Assembly: GCF_900198605.1 (NCBI RefSeq)
Contig: NZ_FZPJ01000009.1
Coordinates: 1-64,000, forward strand
Origin: Helicobacter mesocricetorum
Lineage (GTDB): Bacteria > Campylobacterota > Campylobacteria > Campylobacterales > Helicobacteraceae
Reading direction: 5' to 3'
Length of the DNA stretch: 64,000 nt
Translations under genes and position numbers: made by a program
In this document: in pieces, positions 17,166-25,867 of the stretch
Position numbering within the stretch: position 1 is the first letter of the stretch
Layout of the letters: the number at the start of each line of letters is the position of its first letter
Notes under the pieces: generated by a model
Database searches by the model: none
What the model saw: only the letters and a program-made list of their open reading frames with translations
What the model was told of the DNA's origin: nothing

Positions 17166-18554
17166 TTATTGGTCGCTTTCTTGGAAGTCGTTTTTGCCTC
17201 TTGCGATGAAAATAATCTTAGTCCCGCTAAAATCAAAATGTTCGCGTAAGAAATTTACCAAATATCGTTTGTAGCTAAAATGTAGGCTTTTGGGTCTATT
17301 CATAATGAGTGCGATTTGTGGGGGTTTGTTGTCAAATTGCGTAGCATAATAGATTTTGACAATTTTTCCTTTATCGCTAGGAATAGGGTGTTTTATGGTT
17401 GCTTGTTGGAGAATATCATTGAGTTTAGATGTAGGGATTCTAAAGCTAAAATTTTTATAAACTTTTAAAATCTCTTCTTCTAGTTTTTGGATATGTCGCC
17501 CATTTTTGGCTGATATGGTGAGGGTTGGGGCGTATTCTAAAAATCTAAAACGTAGTTTGAAATCTTGCATAATAGCTTTAAAATCTTTATAGGCAATATC
17601 CCATTTGTTAAAGACTACAATAGTGGCTAGTTTGTATTTATCAATCAATCCCGCTATTTTTTCATCAAGCTCTACAAAGGGTTTAGAAGCGTCTAAAACT
17701 AAGAGTGCAATATCTGTTTTGCTTAGAATCTCCTTAGTGCGAAGCAGGGCGAATTTTTCTAAATCTCCTAACTCTCCCTTGCCAATCTGCCCTTTGCGTC
17801 TGATTCCAGCCGTATCGACAAAGCATACTTGGGTTTCACCAATAGTGCTAATCTCATCGACAGGATCCATAGTCGTCCCAGCAATATTAGAGACTAAAGA
17901 ACGTTCTTGCCTTAATAAAGCATTTAAAAGAGAGCTTTTACCCACATTTACGCGCCCGATGATACCTATATGGATTTTTTCTTGCGTAGAGGAATGCTCT
18001 AAAAAGTCCTCTAAGGATTCTTCATTATCATTTTTTAATAATTGCATAATTGGTTGTTGCTTGAAATGCTTTAAAATAGCGTTTTCTAATCTCAAAATTC
18101 CTCGATTATGTGTAGTAGAGATGAAAAAATAATTTTTACTCCCAAATTCTGTAAAACTCCACGCTTGTTGCTCCTCCCTTTCGTTATCGATTTTATTAAT
18201 AACTAAAAAAATATGCGGGTTTTTTTTCTCCAAGTGATAAAAAATCTTTTTGTCCTCATCATTGGGGGGTTCTTTGCCATCAAGGAGATATAAAATTAAA
18301 TCGGATTCTTCTGCGGCTTTAAGTGAATTAGAGGAGATACATTCAAAAAAATCATTTTTTTTATCTAATCCTCCTGTATCAAGGAGTAAAAAATCCCTTT
18401 CTTCAAGGGTGATTTTTGCTTTTTTAATGTCCCTTGTTGTGCCTGCTGTTTTGGAAGTGATGGCAATTCTTGATTGGCATAAGCGATTAAAAAGAGAGCT
18501 TTTGCCTGCATTGGGACGCCCTATGATAGCAATAGAGCCACAAATTGTATCCAT
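17166..18554 (-). CDS. der: Ribosome-assembly GTPase Der (EngA)
   Basis: Tandem GTPase required for 50S subunit maturation, 462 residues. The first G domain has GRPNAGKSS at residues 12-20, DTGG and NKID. The second has GRVNVGKSS near residue 200, DTAG and NKWD. A KH-like C-terminal domain follows. Length and domain order are standard. A 6-G run in the coding region is not long enough to suggest slippage. It converges on the metal-uptake operon with a 3-nt gap. Confidence 0.96.
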   Translation of the reverse strand: MDTICGSIAIIGRPNAGKSSLFNRLCQSRIAITSKTAGTTRDIKKAKITLEERDFLLLDTGGLDKKNDFFECISSNSLKAAEESDLILYLLDGKEPPNDEDKKIFYHLEKKNPHIFLVINKIDNEREEQQAWSFTEFGSKNYFFISTTHNRGILRLENAILKHFKQQPIMQLLKNDNEESLEDFLEHSSTQEKIHIGIIGRVNVGKSSLLNALLRQERSLVSNIAGTTMDPVDEISTIGETQVCFVDTAGIRRKGQIGKGELGDLEKFALLRTKEILSKTDIALLVLDASKPFVELDEKIAGLIDKYKLATIVVFNKWDIAYKDFKAIMQDFKLRFRFLEYAPTLTISAKNGRHIQKLEEEILKVYKNFSFRIPTSKLNDILQQATIKHPIPSDKGKIVKIYYATQFDNKPPQIALIMNRPKSLHFSYKRYLVNFLREHFDFSGTKIIFIARGKNDFQESDQ

Positions 18555-18664
18555 TAATAAGCCTTTATAAAAAGGGGATTCTACTAAGAAGTGAGGAATT
18601 TTGTCAAATTTTTGTAGATTGAAGCATAAAAATCTTATTATTTTAAAAAAGAAAGAAATGAACG

Positions 18665-19543
18665 ATGACGCAAGAGAAACAAGCGATTTTGTCTATACTT
18701 TTTGCTGGGCTTTTATTTACGGCTACGGGAATGTTTGTAAAGGTTTTAACGCCTAATTTACCCGCTATGGAAATGGTGTTTGCAAGGAATTTTTTTGGCT
18801 TTGTTTGGATTGTTGTAGCCTTATGGCTTAATCCTCCTAAAACACAACAAGGTGGGAAGCCCTTTGTATTATTTTTTCGCGGGTTTGCTGGAGGCACTGC
18901 AATGATGGCGTATTTTTATAATATGTCTGTGATGCCCTTAGGGACTGCCTTTACCTTTTCTGCAACTTCACCGATTTTTTTGGCACTTTTGGGAGTGATT
19001 TTTGCACATCAAAAGGTTTCTTTGAAAGTATGGATAGCGATTTTTGTAGGTTTTTTGGGGATTTTATTAATTAGTAATCCCACAAGCATTTCTTTGAGCT
19101 TTTCTGGATTTACTCTTGGTATTTATAGTGGTTTAGGGGCTGCTTTAGCTTATTTATCTATCGCTAAACTCTCTGCAAACTATGATACAAGGGTAATCAT
19201 CGCCTCTTTAATGCTTAGTGGTTCTATACTCCCGCTTTTAACGCAATTAGTGCCTTATGAGATGTATCCTATTGCTCTTTTTGAAAGGTTTGTAATGCCT
19301 AGTCTTTGGGAGTGGATTCTTATTGTAGGCTTAGGTATTGTTGCAACTTATGCACAAATTTATCTTACCAAAGCTTATAGTATGGGAAATCCCCCAATTA
19401 TTGGTGCTATGTCTTATATGACAATTTTTATGGCAACTTTTGCTGGTATTTTATTGGGGGATAAAATACCCAATCTTCTTGTAATTATTGGAATGTTTTT
19501 AATAGCCTTAAGTGGAAGTTTGGCTGCTTTTGGGAAAAAATAA
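18665..19543 (+). CDS. EamA/DMT-family membrane transporter
   Basis: Drug/metabolite transporter superfamily protein, 292 residues with ten predicted helices arranged as two EamA repeats. The first repeat begins ILSILFAGLLFTATGMFVKVL and the second around GIYSGLGAALAYLSIAKLS. Such proteins export amino acids, nucleobases or drugs, or import riboflavin and other metabolites; no substrate can be assigned. ATG at 18665 follows GAAAG; an ATG at 18658 is in another frame. It is a single gene between der and the ThiD2-like gene. Confidence 0.85.
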   Translation: MTQEKQAILSILFAGLLFTATGMFVKVLTPNLPAMEMVFARNFFGFVWIVVALWLNPPKTQQGGKPFVLFFRGFAGGTAMMAYFYNMSVMPLGTAFTFSATSPIFLALLGVIFAHQKVSLKVWIAIFVGFLGILLISNPTSISLSFSGFTLGIYSGLGAALAYLSIAKLSANYDTRVIIASLMLSGSILPLLTQLVPYEMYPIALFERFVMPSLWEWILIVGLGIVATYAQIYLTKAYSMGNPPIIGAMSYMTIFMATFAGILLGDKIPNLLVIIGMFLIALSGSLAAFGKK

Positions 19544-19645
19544 TAAAGAATGAAAAATTATCGTAATAGTTAAATTTGTTTGTCGTTTTTAGCTTTCAAT
19601 ATTCTGAATCAAAATAAATGTTAGGGTTAAAGCAAGGAATGATTT

Positions 19646-20089
19646 TTATTTAGCTTGAGGGATGGCTGTCGTTAAAATTTCTTTTTCTAGGGTATAGAGG
19701 TCATAGCGGATATTTTTGAATTTTTGACTTTCTTCTGGGTTATAGAGTTTTAATATTTCCTCTAATACTCGTGAAGATTCTTGAGTGCGTTTGAAATTTG
19801 CAATCATAATATTTTGTAAATCTGTGCGTTGCATTTCCTCTTGCGTGGTAAGCTTTAAAATATCATTTTGCGAATCCCTAAAGAGAAGGAGATTTACTTG
19901 TGAGGAGACTTTACATTGATGACGCAAATTTTTGAGTTTTAAAGCAAGATTTTTATTATTGAAAGCATAACGAAGTATATCTTCTATAACACGAATTCCT
20001 TCTCGTAAGCGATTGAGATTGGCATCAAGAATACGAAGTGTTGAATCTTCTAGATTCAACACCTTATTCTTTTGAGTTGAAGATTCCAA
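19646..20089 (-). CDS. Stand-alone ThiD2-like protein of thiamine metabolism
   Basis: Small helical protein of 147 residues or slightly less. The motif RILDANLNRLREGIRVIEDILRY (about residues 19-41) marks the ThiD2 family, usually fused to the N-terminus of thiamine-phosphate synthase ThiE; a later segment RTQESSRVLEEILKLYN also fits. Here it stands alone, as often in epsilonproteobacteria, where it is commonly labelled thiamine-phosphate pyrophosphorylase. The start is uncertain: TTG 20089 overlaps the upstream gene by 26 nt, while GTG 20062 or TTG 20059 begin just after its stop. A 9-bp inverted repeat lies over the latter starts. Confidence 0.7.
   Translation of the reverse strand: MESSTQKNKVLNLEDSTLRILDANLNRLREGIRVIEDILRYAFNNKNLALKLKNLRHQCKVSSQVNLLLFRDSQNDILKLTTQEEMQRTDLQNIMIANFKRTQESSRVLEEILKLYNPEESQKFKNIRYDLYTLEKEILTTAIPQAK
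20040..20060 (-). repeat. 21-bp inverted repeat at the BI-1/ThiD2 junction
   Basis: GTTGAATCT and AGATTCAAC are exact complements separated by 3 nt, just downstream of the BI-1 stop codon. No T-run follows, so it is not a classic terminator. It may control initiation at the overlapping GTG/TTG starts or stabilise the upstream message. Confidence 0.6.
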
Positions 20090-20774
20090 GAATTTGCAAT
20101 AAAGAAATAAAAAGATTTAAAAAATCTAAATACAGACTAACTGCAGCCATTACGGGGCTATCATAAAGACCTCTTAGAATGTTTTGTGTATCATAGGCAA
20201 TAAATAAGCTAAAAAGGATTGCTCCAACCCCTGCTATTATAACTTGTAAAATAGGACTACCTAAAAATAGGTTGATTAAAGAACCAATTACAACAACAAT
20301 AAGTGCAATAAAGAGCATTTTCCCCATATTAGCTAAATCTTTGGTGGTGCGAAGCGCAAAAATACTCATCACACCAAAAATTGCTGTGGTTAATAAAAAG
20401 GCTTGAGCGACAATAGATGCACCGCCTGGCATTCCCAAAATTCTGCTTAAAATAGGGGTTAATGTTAAGCCTGTAACAAAAGTAAAGCCAAAGAGCATAG
20501 CAAGATTAATACCGGGTTTTGCCTTAGTGAAAAATAGTCCAAAAAGCAATGCAAATTCTAAAATAACAAAACCGATATAATATTGAGATACAACACCACC
20601 AAGACTGCTAATCCCAACATAAGCACCAACTGTTGCAGCTAAAAGAGAAGCAGCAAAAAGCTGGTAAGTTTGTTTAACAAAGCTGATTAGAGCAACATCA
20701 TTTTGCGCAAGATTATTTTCCACATATTGCGAATTATAGTTGCTCTTAATGGATCTTCTATTATATAAAGACAT
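20064..20774 (-). CDS. BI-1/YccA-family membrane protein
   Basis: Bax-inhibitor-1 family (UPF0005) integral membrane protein, 236 residues with seven helices after a polar N-terminal tail of about 30 residues. The family signature LFSLFIAYDTQNIL is near residues 185-198. Bacterial members include a calcium-leak channel (YetJ) and YccA, which modulates the FtsH protease; the role here is unknown. A TATAAT on the minus strand at 20812-20817 gives a short leader. The ThiD2-like gene is downstream in the same direction. Confidence 0.88.
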   Translation of the reverse strand: MSLYNRRSIKSNYNSQYVENNLAQNDVALISFVKQTYQLFAASLLAATVGAYVGISSLGGVVSQYYIGFVILEFALLFGLFFTKAKPGINLAMLFGFTFVTGLTLTPILSRILGMPGGASIVAQAFLLTTAIFGVMSIFALRTTKDLANMGKMLFIALIVVVIGSLINLFLGSPILQVIIAGVGAILFSLFIAYDTQNILRGLYDSPVMAAVSLYLDFLNLFISLLQILGIFNSKE

Positions 20775-20811
20775 TATTCATCCTTAGAATATGGAGTTTA
20801 ATAAGGCTAGT

Positions 20812-20817
20812 ATTATA
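20812..20817 (-). promoter_or_regulatory. -10 box for the BI-1 family gene
   Basis: TATAAT on the minus strand, about 38 nt upstream of the start codon, inside an AGGCTA/TAGCCT inverted repeat. The upstream sequence is A/T-rich, as in Helicobacter promoters that lack a clear -35. Confidence 0.5.
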
Positions 20818-20871
20818 GCCTATTTTTTACAAAAATTCCACAAGGCATACAAGATGTAAGGTTTTCTGTGT

Positions 20872-20877
20872 TAGAAT
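20872..20877 (+). promoter_or_regulatory. Possible -10 box for gap
   Basis: TAGAAT with an upstream TG, about 48 nt before the gap start codon. No clear -35, as is usual in this group. Confidence 0.4.
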
Positions 20878-20924
20878 ATCGGCGTAGATTTGGATTTTGT
20901 AGAAACTATTAAGGGAAAAATCAA

Positions 20925-21932
20925 ATGAGGAAGATAAAAATCTTTATCAATGGATTTGGTAGGATTGGACGTTGTATTGCTCGTGTTGTTTTATCTAATA
21001 TGCCTGATAGATTTGAAATAGTTGGCGTTAATGATTTGGCAAACTCTGAAGTATTAAGCTATCTTTTAGAACACGATTCTATCCATAACCAAAGCATAAA
21101 AACACAAAAAATAGGCGATAATGTTTTTGAATTCAATGGTTATAAGATTCCCTTTAGTGCAAAGAATACCCCATCTGAAATTAATATTAATGGCGCAGAT
21201 GTTGTTATTGAATGTAGTGGGTTGTTTTTGGAGAGGCATTTTGTGGAGTGTTATTTACAAAAGGGAGCCAAAAAAGTTATTTTTTCTGCCCCTGCTAAAG
21301 ATGACACTCCTACCTTTGTTTTGGGTGTTAATCATCATCTTTATAAAGGGCAGTCTATCATCTCTAATGCTAGTTGCACCACTAATGCTTTAGCGCCTAT
21401 AATAATGCTTCTTGATAGAGAGTTTGGTGTAGAAAAAGGAATTTTAACGACTATCCATAGCTATACTAATGATCAAAACCTTATAGATTGCGCTCATAAG
21501 AAAAATGATCTAAGGCGATCTAGGGCGGCAGCTGTTAATATGATACCTACAACCACAGGGGCTGCTAAGGCATTACATTTGGTTTTACCACAAATGAAAG
21601 GCAAACTCCACGGGCATAGTGTAAGAGTTCCAATTCCTGATGTTTCTATGATAGATCTAAATATTAATTTGAAAAAAGATGCCACCAAAGAAGCTATTAA
21701 TTGTCTTTTTGAAGAATCTTCTTGTTCTTTTTTAAAAGGTATTTTAGGTGTTGATAAAAAATATGGCGTTTCTCAAGATTTTATCAATAATCCTTTAAGT
21801 AGTATTGTTGCTAGTGATTTAACCTTTGTATTAGAGGGGAATATGGCAAAGATTATGGCTTGGTATGACAATGAGTGGGGTTATTCTAATCGTGTCTTAG
21901 AGATGGCAGAATGGATTTTAAAGGATGAATAA
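20925..21932 (+). CDS. gap: Glyceraldehyde-3-phosphate dehydrogenase
   Basis: NAD(P)-dependent oxidation of glyceraldehyde-3-phosphate with phosphate, or the reverse reaction in gluconeogenesis. The 335 residues have the N-terminal INGFGRIGRCIARVV dinucleotide fold, the catalytic Cys in SNASCTTNALAP, and the C-terminal WYDNEWGYSNRV block. Most GAPDHs read CTTNCLAP; here the second cysteine is Ala, which leaves catalysis intact. Since most Helicobacter lack a complete upper glycolytic path, a gluconeogenic role is likely. The stop overlaps the next start by one base. Confidence 0.93.
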   Translation: MRKIKIFINGFGRIGRCIARVVLSNMPDRFEIVGVNDLANSEVLSYLLEHDSIHNQSIKTQKIGDNVFEFNGYKIPFSAKNTPSEININGADVVIECSGLFLERHFVECYLQKGAKKVIFSAPAKDDTPTFVLGVNHHLYKGQSIISNASCTTNALAPIIMLLDREFGVEKGILTTIHSYTNDQNLIDCAHKKNDLRRSRAAAVNMIPTTTGAAKALHLVLPQMKGKLHGHSVRVPIPDVSMIDLNINLKKDATKEAINCLFEESSCSFLKGILGVDKKYGVSQDFINNPLSSIVASDLTFVLEGNMAKIMAWYDNEWGYSNRVLEMAEWILKDE

Positions 21933-23233
21933 TGAGAATAACTAAAATTTTTTTATGGATAATAGCTTTAGGGGTGATGTTATTGGCAAAAAACTCTCCT
22001 TTTGCATTTTATGCTTTAAATGGAGAGCAAGAAGGTCATACTTTACTTGTAATTGGTGGGATTCACGGGGATGAACCCGGAGGATATTTTGCTCCAGCAA
22101 TTTTAGCCCAATATTATACGATTAAAAAGGGTAATGTCCTTATTGTGCCTAATCTTAACCCTGATAGCATAATGACATTTAAACGAGGGATTTATAAGGA
22201 TATGAATCGTAAATTTGCACATATTAGCCAAAAAGATCCAGATTTTGATAATGTTACAAGAATTAAGGAGATTATTAAAGATTCTAAGGTTGATTTTATT
22301 GTTAATCTTCACGATGGGCGCGGATTTTATCGGCAGGAATGGGAGAATTCTATTTTTAATCCTAAAGCTTGGGGGCAGACTTATGTTATTGACCAAAAAA
22401 CTTTAGATGATGTGCCTTTTGGCGATTTGGACAATATTACACAGCAAATTGAAACAAAACTTAATCAAAGTTTGCATTATGATTTTCACACTTTTGGAGT
22501 TCGTAATACGCAAACGCGTTTTAATGATGAAGAGCAGCAAAATTCTTTAACTTTTTTTGCTATTACGAATTTAAAACCCGCAATTGCTATTGAAACAAGT
22601 AAGAATATTAAAGAATTAGATTTAAAGACTTTTTACCAATTAAGTTCTATTGAGGCTTTAATGGATATTATGGGAATTGAATATGAGCGAAGTTTTGAAA
22701 TGAATTTGAAGGAAGTTGATAAAAAAGTTAAAGAATATGGGAAATTAAGCATTAACGATAATATGGCTTTAGAGCTTGAAAATATCCAGAGTATTCTGAA
22801 TTTCGTGCCTTTAAAAAAGGAAGAAAATCGCTTTATCTTCACGCATCCATTGGGTAGGATTCATCAAGGAAAAAATGGTTATGAAGTCTTCATTGGACAT
22901 AAAAGAATTGCTTTATTAAAGCCCGATTATTTTTCTATGGAATGTGATATTCAAGATATGAATATCTCTTTAGACAAACGAGCATTCGAAGCGGTGAGGT
23001 TTGGGACAATAGTAGAAGCTAAAGAGCAGTTTTTGGTAGAAGGTAGAGAGGGAGTGAGAGTAAATGTGATTGGTTATGCAAAAAAGGGAGTAATAAGTGA
23101 GGATAATATGCAGATTAAAATGGATTGGATAGATGGAAATTACTCCTTAGATAAGGACAAAATGGTTTTTCGCCTTGAAGTTTATAAAGACAATAATTTT
23201 TGTGGAATGATTAATATTAAGAAAGGCAATTAA
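21932..23233 (+). CDS. Csd4/Pgp1-type peptidoglycan carboxypeptidase (M14)
   Basis: Periplasmic zinc carboxypeptidase that trims muropeptide tripeptides to dipeptides and thereby sets helical cell shape in H. pylori (Csd4) and C. jejuni (Pgp1). The 433 residues begin with a signal peptide ending at about residue 19. GGIHGDEPGG gives zinc ligands His45 and Glu48, VNLHDGRG gives His127, and AIETSKN gives the catalytic Glu221. These positions are each one less than Csd4 Gln46, Glu49, His128 and Glu222, so they align without gaps. Here the first ligand is the canonical His, not the unusual Gln of H. pylori. The C-terminal part forms the two beta domains of the family. Confidence 0.85.
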   Translation: MRITKIFLWIIALGVMLLAKNSPFAFYALNGEQEGHTLLVIGGIHGDEPGGYFAPAILAQYYTIKKGNVLIVPNLNPDSIMTFKRGIYKDMNRKFAHISQKDPDFDNVTRIKEIIKDSKVDFIVNLHDGRGFYRQEWENSIFNPKAWGQTYVIDQKTLDDVPFGDLDNITQQIETKLNQSLHYDFHTFGVRNTQTRFNDEEQQNSLTFFAITNLKPAIAIETSKNIKELDLKTFYQLSSIEALMDIMGIEYERSFEMNLKEVDKKVKEYGKLSINDNMALELENIQSILNFVPLKKEENRFIFTHPLGRIHQGKNGYEVFIGHKRIALLKPDYFSMECDIQDMNISLDKRAFEAVRFGTIVEAKEQFLVEGREGVRVNVIGYAKKGVISEDNMQIKMDWIDGNYSLDKDKMVFRLEVYKDNNFCGMINIKKGN

Positions 23234-24204
23234 TGCAGTATAAAAAAGCAGTCGTTCTTCTAAATATGGGTGGTCCTAATAATCTCCTAGAAGTCAAGAC
23301 ATTTTTGCAAAATATGTTTAATGATCCCTATATTTTGTCTATTAAAAGTAATTTTTTTCGCAGTATTTTGGCAAATTTTATTACTCATAAAAGACTTCAG
23401 GAAGCACAGAGTAATTACCAAGAGATTGGCGGTAAATCCCCTCTTGTAGAGCATACCTTTGCTCTTTGTCAAGCTTTAGAAAAATTAGATTCTAGTTACT
23501 TTTATACCTATGCTATGCGTTACACTCCACCTTTTGCTAAAAGTGTTGTTGAGGAGCTAAAGGCAAAGAATATCAAAGAAATCATACTCTTTAGTATGTA
23601 TCCTCATTTTAGCTACACCACAACGCAAAGCTCTTATGATGATTTTATAAAAGCTTTGAAAGAGTTTGATTATTATCCAAAATTATATTTTGTGAGACAT
23701 TATTATTTTGATGAAATGTATAATCAAGCAGTGATTAATCGTATTAAAGAAGCCTTAGGAAGTGATGATGCTAAAGAGTTTCATCTGATATTTTCGGCAC
23801 ATTCCCTACCTCAAAGGAATATTGACAAAGGCGATCCCTATCAAAAAGAGATTATCGCTAATGTAGAAACCCTAAAGCCTATGCTAGAAGCGATGAAGTT
23901 GCATTTTAAGAGTATTAAAATAGCTTACCAATCTAAGCTAGGTCCAATAAAATGGCTAGAGCCTAATTTACAAGATATTCTTAAAAATTATAAAAATGAA
24001 AAACTCCTTATTTGTGCTATCGCCTTTAGTATTGATAATTCTGAAACAGATTTTGAGCTTTCTATCCAATATAAAAAAGAAGCTGAAATAATAGGGATTG
24101 CAGATTATCGCGTAGCAAAATGCCTTAATAGTGGGGAAGATTTTGCAAAAAGTATTTTAGCTTTAGTGCATTCAGAAATTTGCCAAAATGTAGAATCTTA
24201 TTAA
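23233..24204 (+). CDS. hemH: Ferrochelatase
   Basis: Inserts Fe2+ into protoporphyrin IX, the last step of heme synthesis, at the inner membrane. The 323 residues contain LLNMGGPNNLLEVKTFL at the N-terminus, the GGKSPL block, the conserved His in LIFSAHSLPQ near residue 190, and the acidic SIDNSETDFEL segment near 275. The start overlaps the upstream stop (TAATG). It is probably co-transcribed with gap and the carboxypeptidase gene. Confidence 0.95.
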   Translation: MQYKKAVVLLNMGGPNNLLEVKTFLQNMFNDPYILSIKSNFFRSILANFITHKRLQEAQSNYQEIGGKSPLVEHTFALCQALEKLDSSYFYTYAMRYTPPFAKSVVEELKAKNIKEIILFSMYPHFSYTTTQSSYDDFIKALKEFDYYPKLYFVRHYYFDEMYNQAVINRIKEALGSDDAKEFHLIFSAHSLPQRNIDKGDPYQKEIIANVETLKPMLEAMKLHFKSIKIAYQSKLGPIKWLEPNLQDILKNYKNEKLLICAIAFSIDNSETDFELSIQYKKEAEIIGIADYRVAKCLNSGEDFAKSILALVHSEICQNVESY

Positions 24205-24260
24205 GCAAATATGCATTGTGCTAAGTTTTTGGGTTTGGAGATTTATTAAATGGAGGAAAA

Positions 24261-25484
24261 ATGCAAAAGATTTATTTAGTTAGCTTTGGAGATACAAGGC
24301 TTGGAATTTCTATTTGTAGGTTTAAACAACAAGCAGAATCTTTAGGGGTATTTGATAATATCTTCATCTATACAGAGGCGAGCTTACCTCTTGAGTTTAT
24401 GGAGGATTTTAAGGAGAGGATTTATACTATTAATGCAAAAGGAGAGAGGTTATCTACAAGAGGTTTTGGGTATTGGTGTTGGAAACCCAAAGTTATTTTA
24501 ATGGCATTAGAGCAAATCAAAGAGGGGGATTTGCTGATTTATTGCGATATTGGGTGTGAATTTGAAGCAAAAAATAGAGATTCTTTGTTGGATATGTTAA
24601 AAGATTTGGATAATAATGAAATGTTAGGCTTGGTTATGGGGCATCTTGAAAAGGTGTGGAATAAAGCAGATTTACTTAAACATTTTAATTTGTTGGATAA
24701 TGAGGAATTTTTAAATAGTGGTCAATGTGCTGCAGGAATTGTATTTTTGAAAAAAACTCCAAAAACTATCCAAATTATCAAAGAGTGGTTAGAGGTCTTT
24801 AAAACACATTTTCATCTAGTAGATGATAGCCCATCCAAGATCCCAAATCTTCCAGAGTTTAAAGAAAATCGCCATGATCAAAGCATTTATAGTATTTTAA
24901 ACAAAAGATACAAAATCAAAAATTATCCCTATGCAATGTTTGCCAACCCAAAAGAACCCCTGCAGTATAATAGGAATAAAATTTATTTACCCAATAATAT
25001 AAAAGAGACTAAGGCGCTTAATGAGTTTTTAAGGGGTAAAAATTTGACTTTTAAAGAAATACAAGAGTGTAATAATGGAATATTTCAAAGTATTAAAACA
25101 TTAAAAACTCAAACCCAAACTTTACAATTTCACTTAAACTATGGCACTGCCTCCTCCCGCCTTAAATCTCATCTAGCTTATAAACTAGGAGAGGCAATGA
25201 TTCTAAACTCTAAAAGTCTATGGGGAACTATAAGAATGCCTTATGTGTTATCTTGTATTAAAGATAAACATTATAAAGAACAAAAACAATACCAAGAAAA
25301 AATAAAAAAGAATCCTAAATTAAAACTTCCTCCTTTAGAATCTTATTCTGATTATAAAGAATCTTTAAAAATAAAAACAACTCTTTCTTATAAGTTAGGA
25401 GAAGCACTCATCACTGCTAATTCTGTGCGGGGGGGGGGCAAATATTTGCTTACCTTGCATTCTTCCAAAAAGTGCGTAGGTTAA
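24261..25484 (+). CDS. Glycosyltransferase with a 3' poly-G tract, probably phase variable
   Basis: Nucleotide-sugar glycosyltransferase of the kind found near surface-glycan genes of Campylobacter and Helicobacter. The N-terminal 260 residues have a GT-A-like fold with RGFGYWCWKPKVI, a DxD-like YCDIG, and a late acceptor segment HDQSIYSIL. The C-terminal part has two similar blocks, SHLAYKLGEAMI and TTLSYKLGEALI. Ten G residues (25429-25438) follow the second block. As sequenced, the frame ends 15 codons after the tract at 25484. One more G would give a basic, helical tail (KVRRLKREFREKRK) to 25522; one less G would stop at 25479. The 11-G form looks like the natural full-length protein. Confidence 0.75.
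   Translation: MQKIYLVSFGDTRLGISICRFKQQAESLGVFDNIFIYTEASLPLEFMEDFKERIYTINAKGERLSTRGFGYWCWKPKVILMALEQIKEGDLLIYCDIGCEFEAKNRDSLLDMLKDLDNNEMLGLVMGHLEKVWNKADLLKHFNLLDNEEFLNSGQCAAGIVFLKKTPKTIQIIKEWLEVFKTHFHLVDDSPSKIPNLPEFKENRHDQSIYSILNKRYKIKNYPYAMFANPKEPLQYNRNKIYLPNNIKETKALNEFLRGKNLTFKEIQECNNGIFQSIKTLKTQTQTLQFHLNYGTASSRLKSHLAYKLGEAMILNSKSLWGTIRMPYVLSCIKDKHYKEQKQYQEKIKKNPKLKLPPLESYSDYKESLKIKTTLSYKLGEALITANSVRGGGKYLLTLHSSKKCVG
25429..25438. repeat. Poly-G tract (10 G) near the 3' end of the glycosyltransferase
   Basis: Ten consecutive G residues, the longest homopolymer of G or C in the window. Tracts of this length slip during replication in Campylobacter and Helicobacter. Each length class selects one of three C-termini, with stops at 25479, 25484 or 25522 in present coordinates. 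Confidence 0.85.
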
Positions 25485-25867
25485 AAAGAGAGTTTAGGGA
25501 GAAAAGAAAGAATAGGGGTTAATAATTTATAATATGGTAATTTCTCAAAAATTTTTCTAATTATAAAACTTAGATATAAACGGGGTTTTTGCTATTAAAA
25601 TAGGTGGAAACTATCAAAGAGGTATAAACAAATAAAGGGTTAGATTTATTCATACCAATTTGATAGATACAGTCTTATTTGCTGATTTTTCATTATAAAG
25701 ATAATCTGAAATTTTGTAAAAATATTTTTAAGTGTTAAAAGAGTAGAGAAGTTTTTAAGAATATATGGAGATTGAATATTTTATTTTAAGGGTATAGAAA
25801 TTCAATTTGCAGACTTTGAGGCATAGAGGATTGCAAGGATTTAGATAAAGATAAAAGTATTTAAAAA
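25485..25867. other. AT-rich intergenic region
   Basis: About 380 nt between the convergent glycosyltransferase and recO genes. The first 38 nt encode the alternative basic tail of the glycosyltransferase. The remainder shows no gene, no strong hairpin and no repeat that I can see. Confidence 0.6.

Noticed and set aside
20806-20832. Hairpin AGGCTA/TAGCCT followed by T-run read as a plus-strand terminator
   Set aside because: No plus-strand gene ends here; the same bases contain the minus-strand TATAAT of the BI-1 gene, which explains them better.
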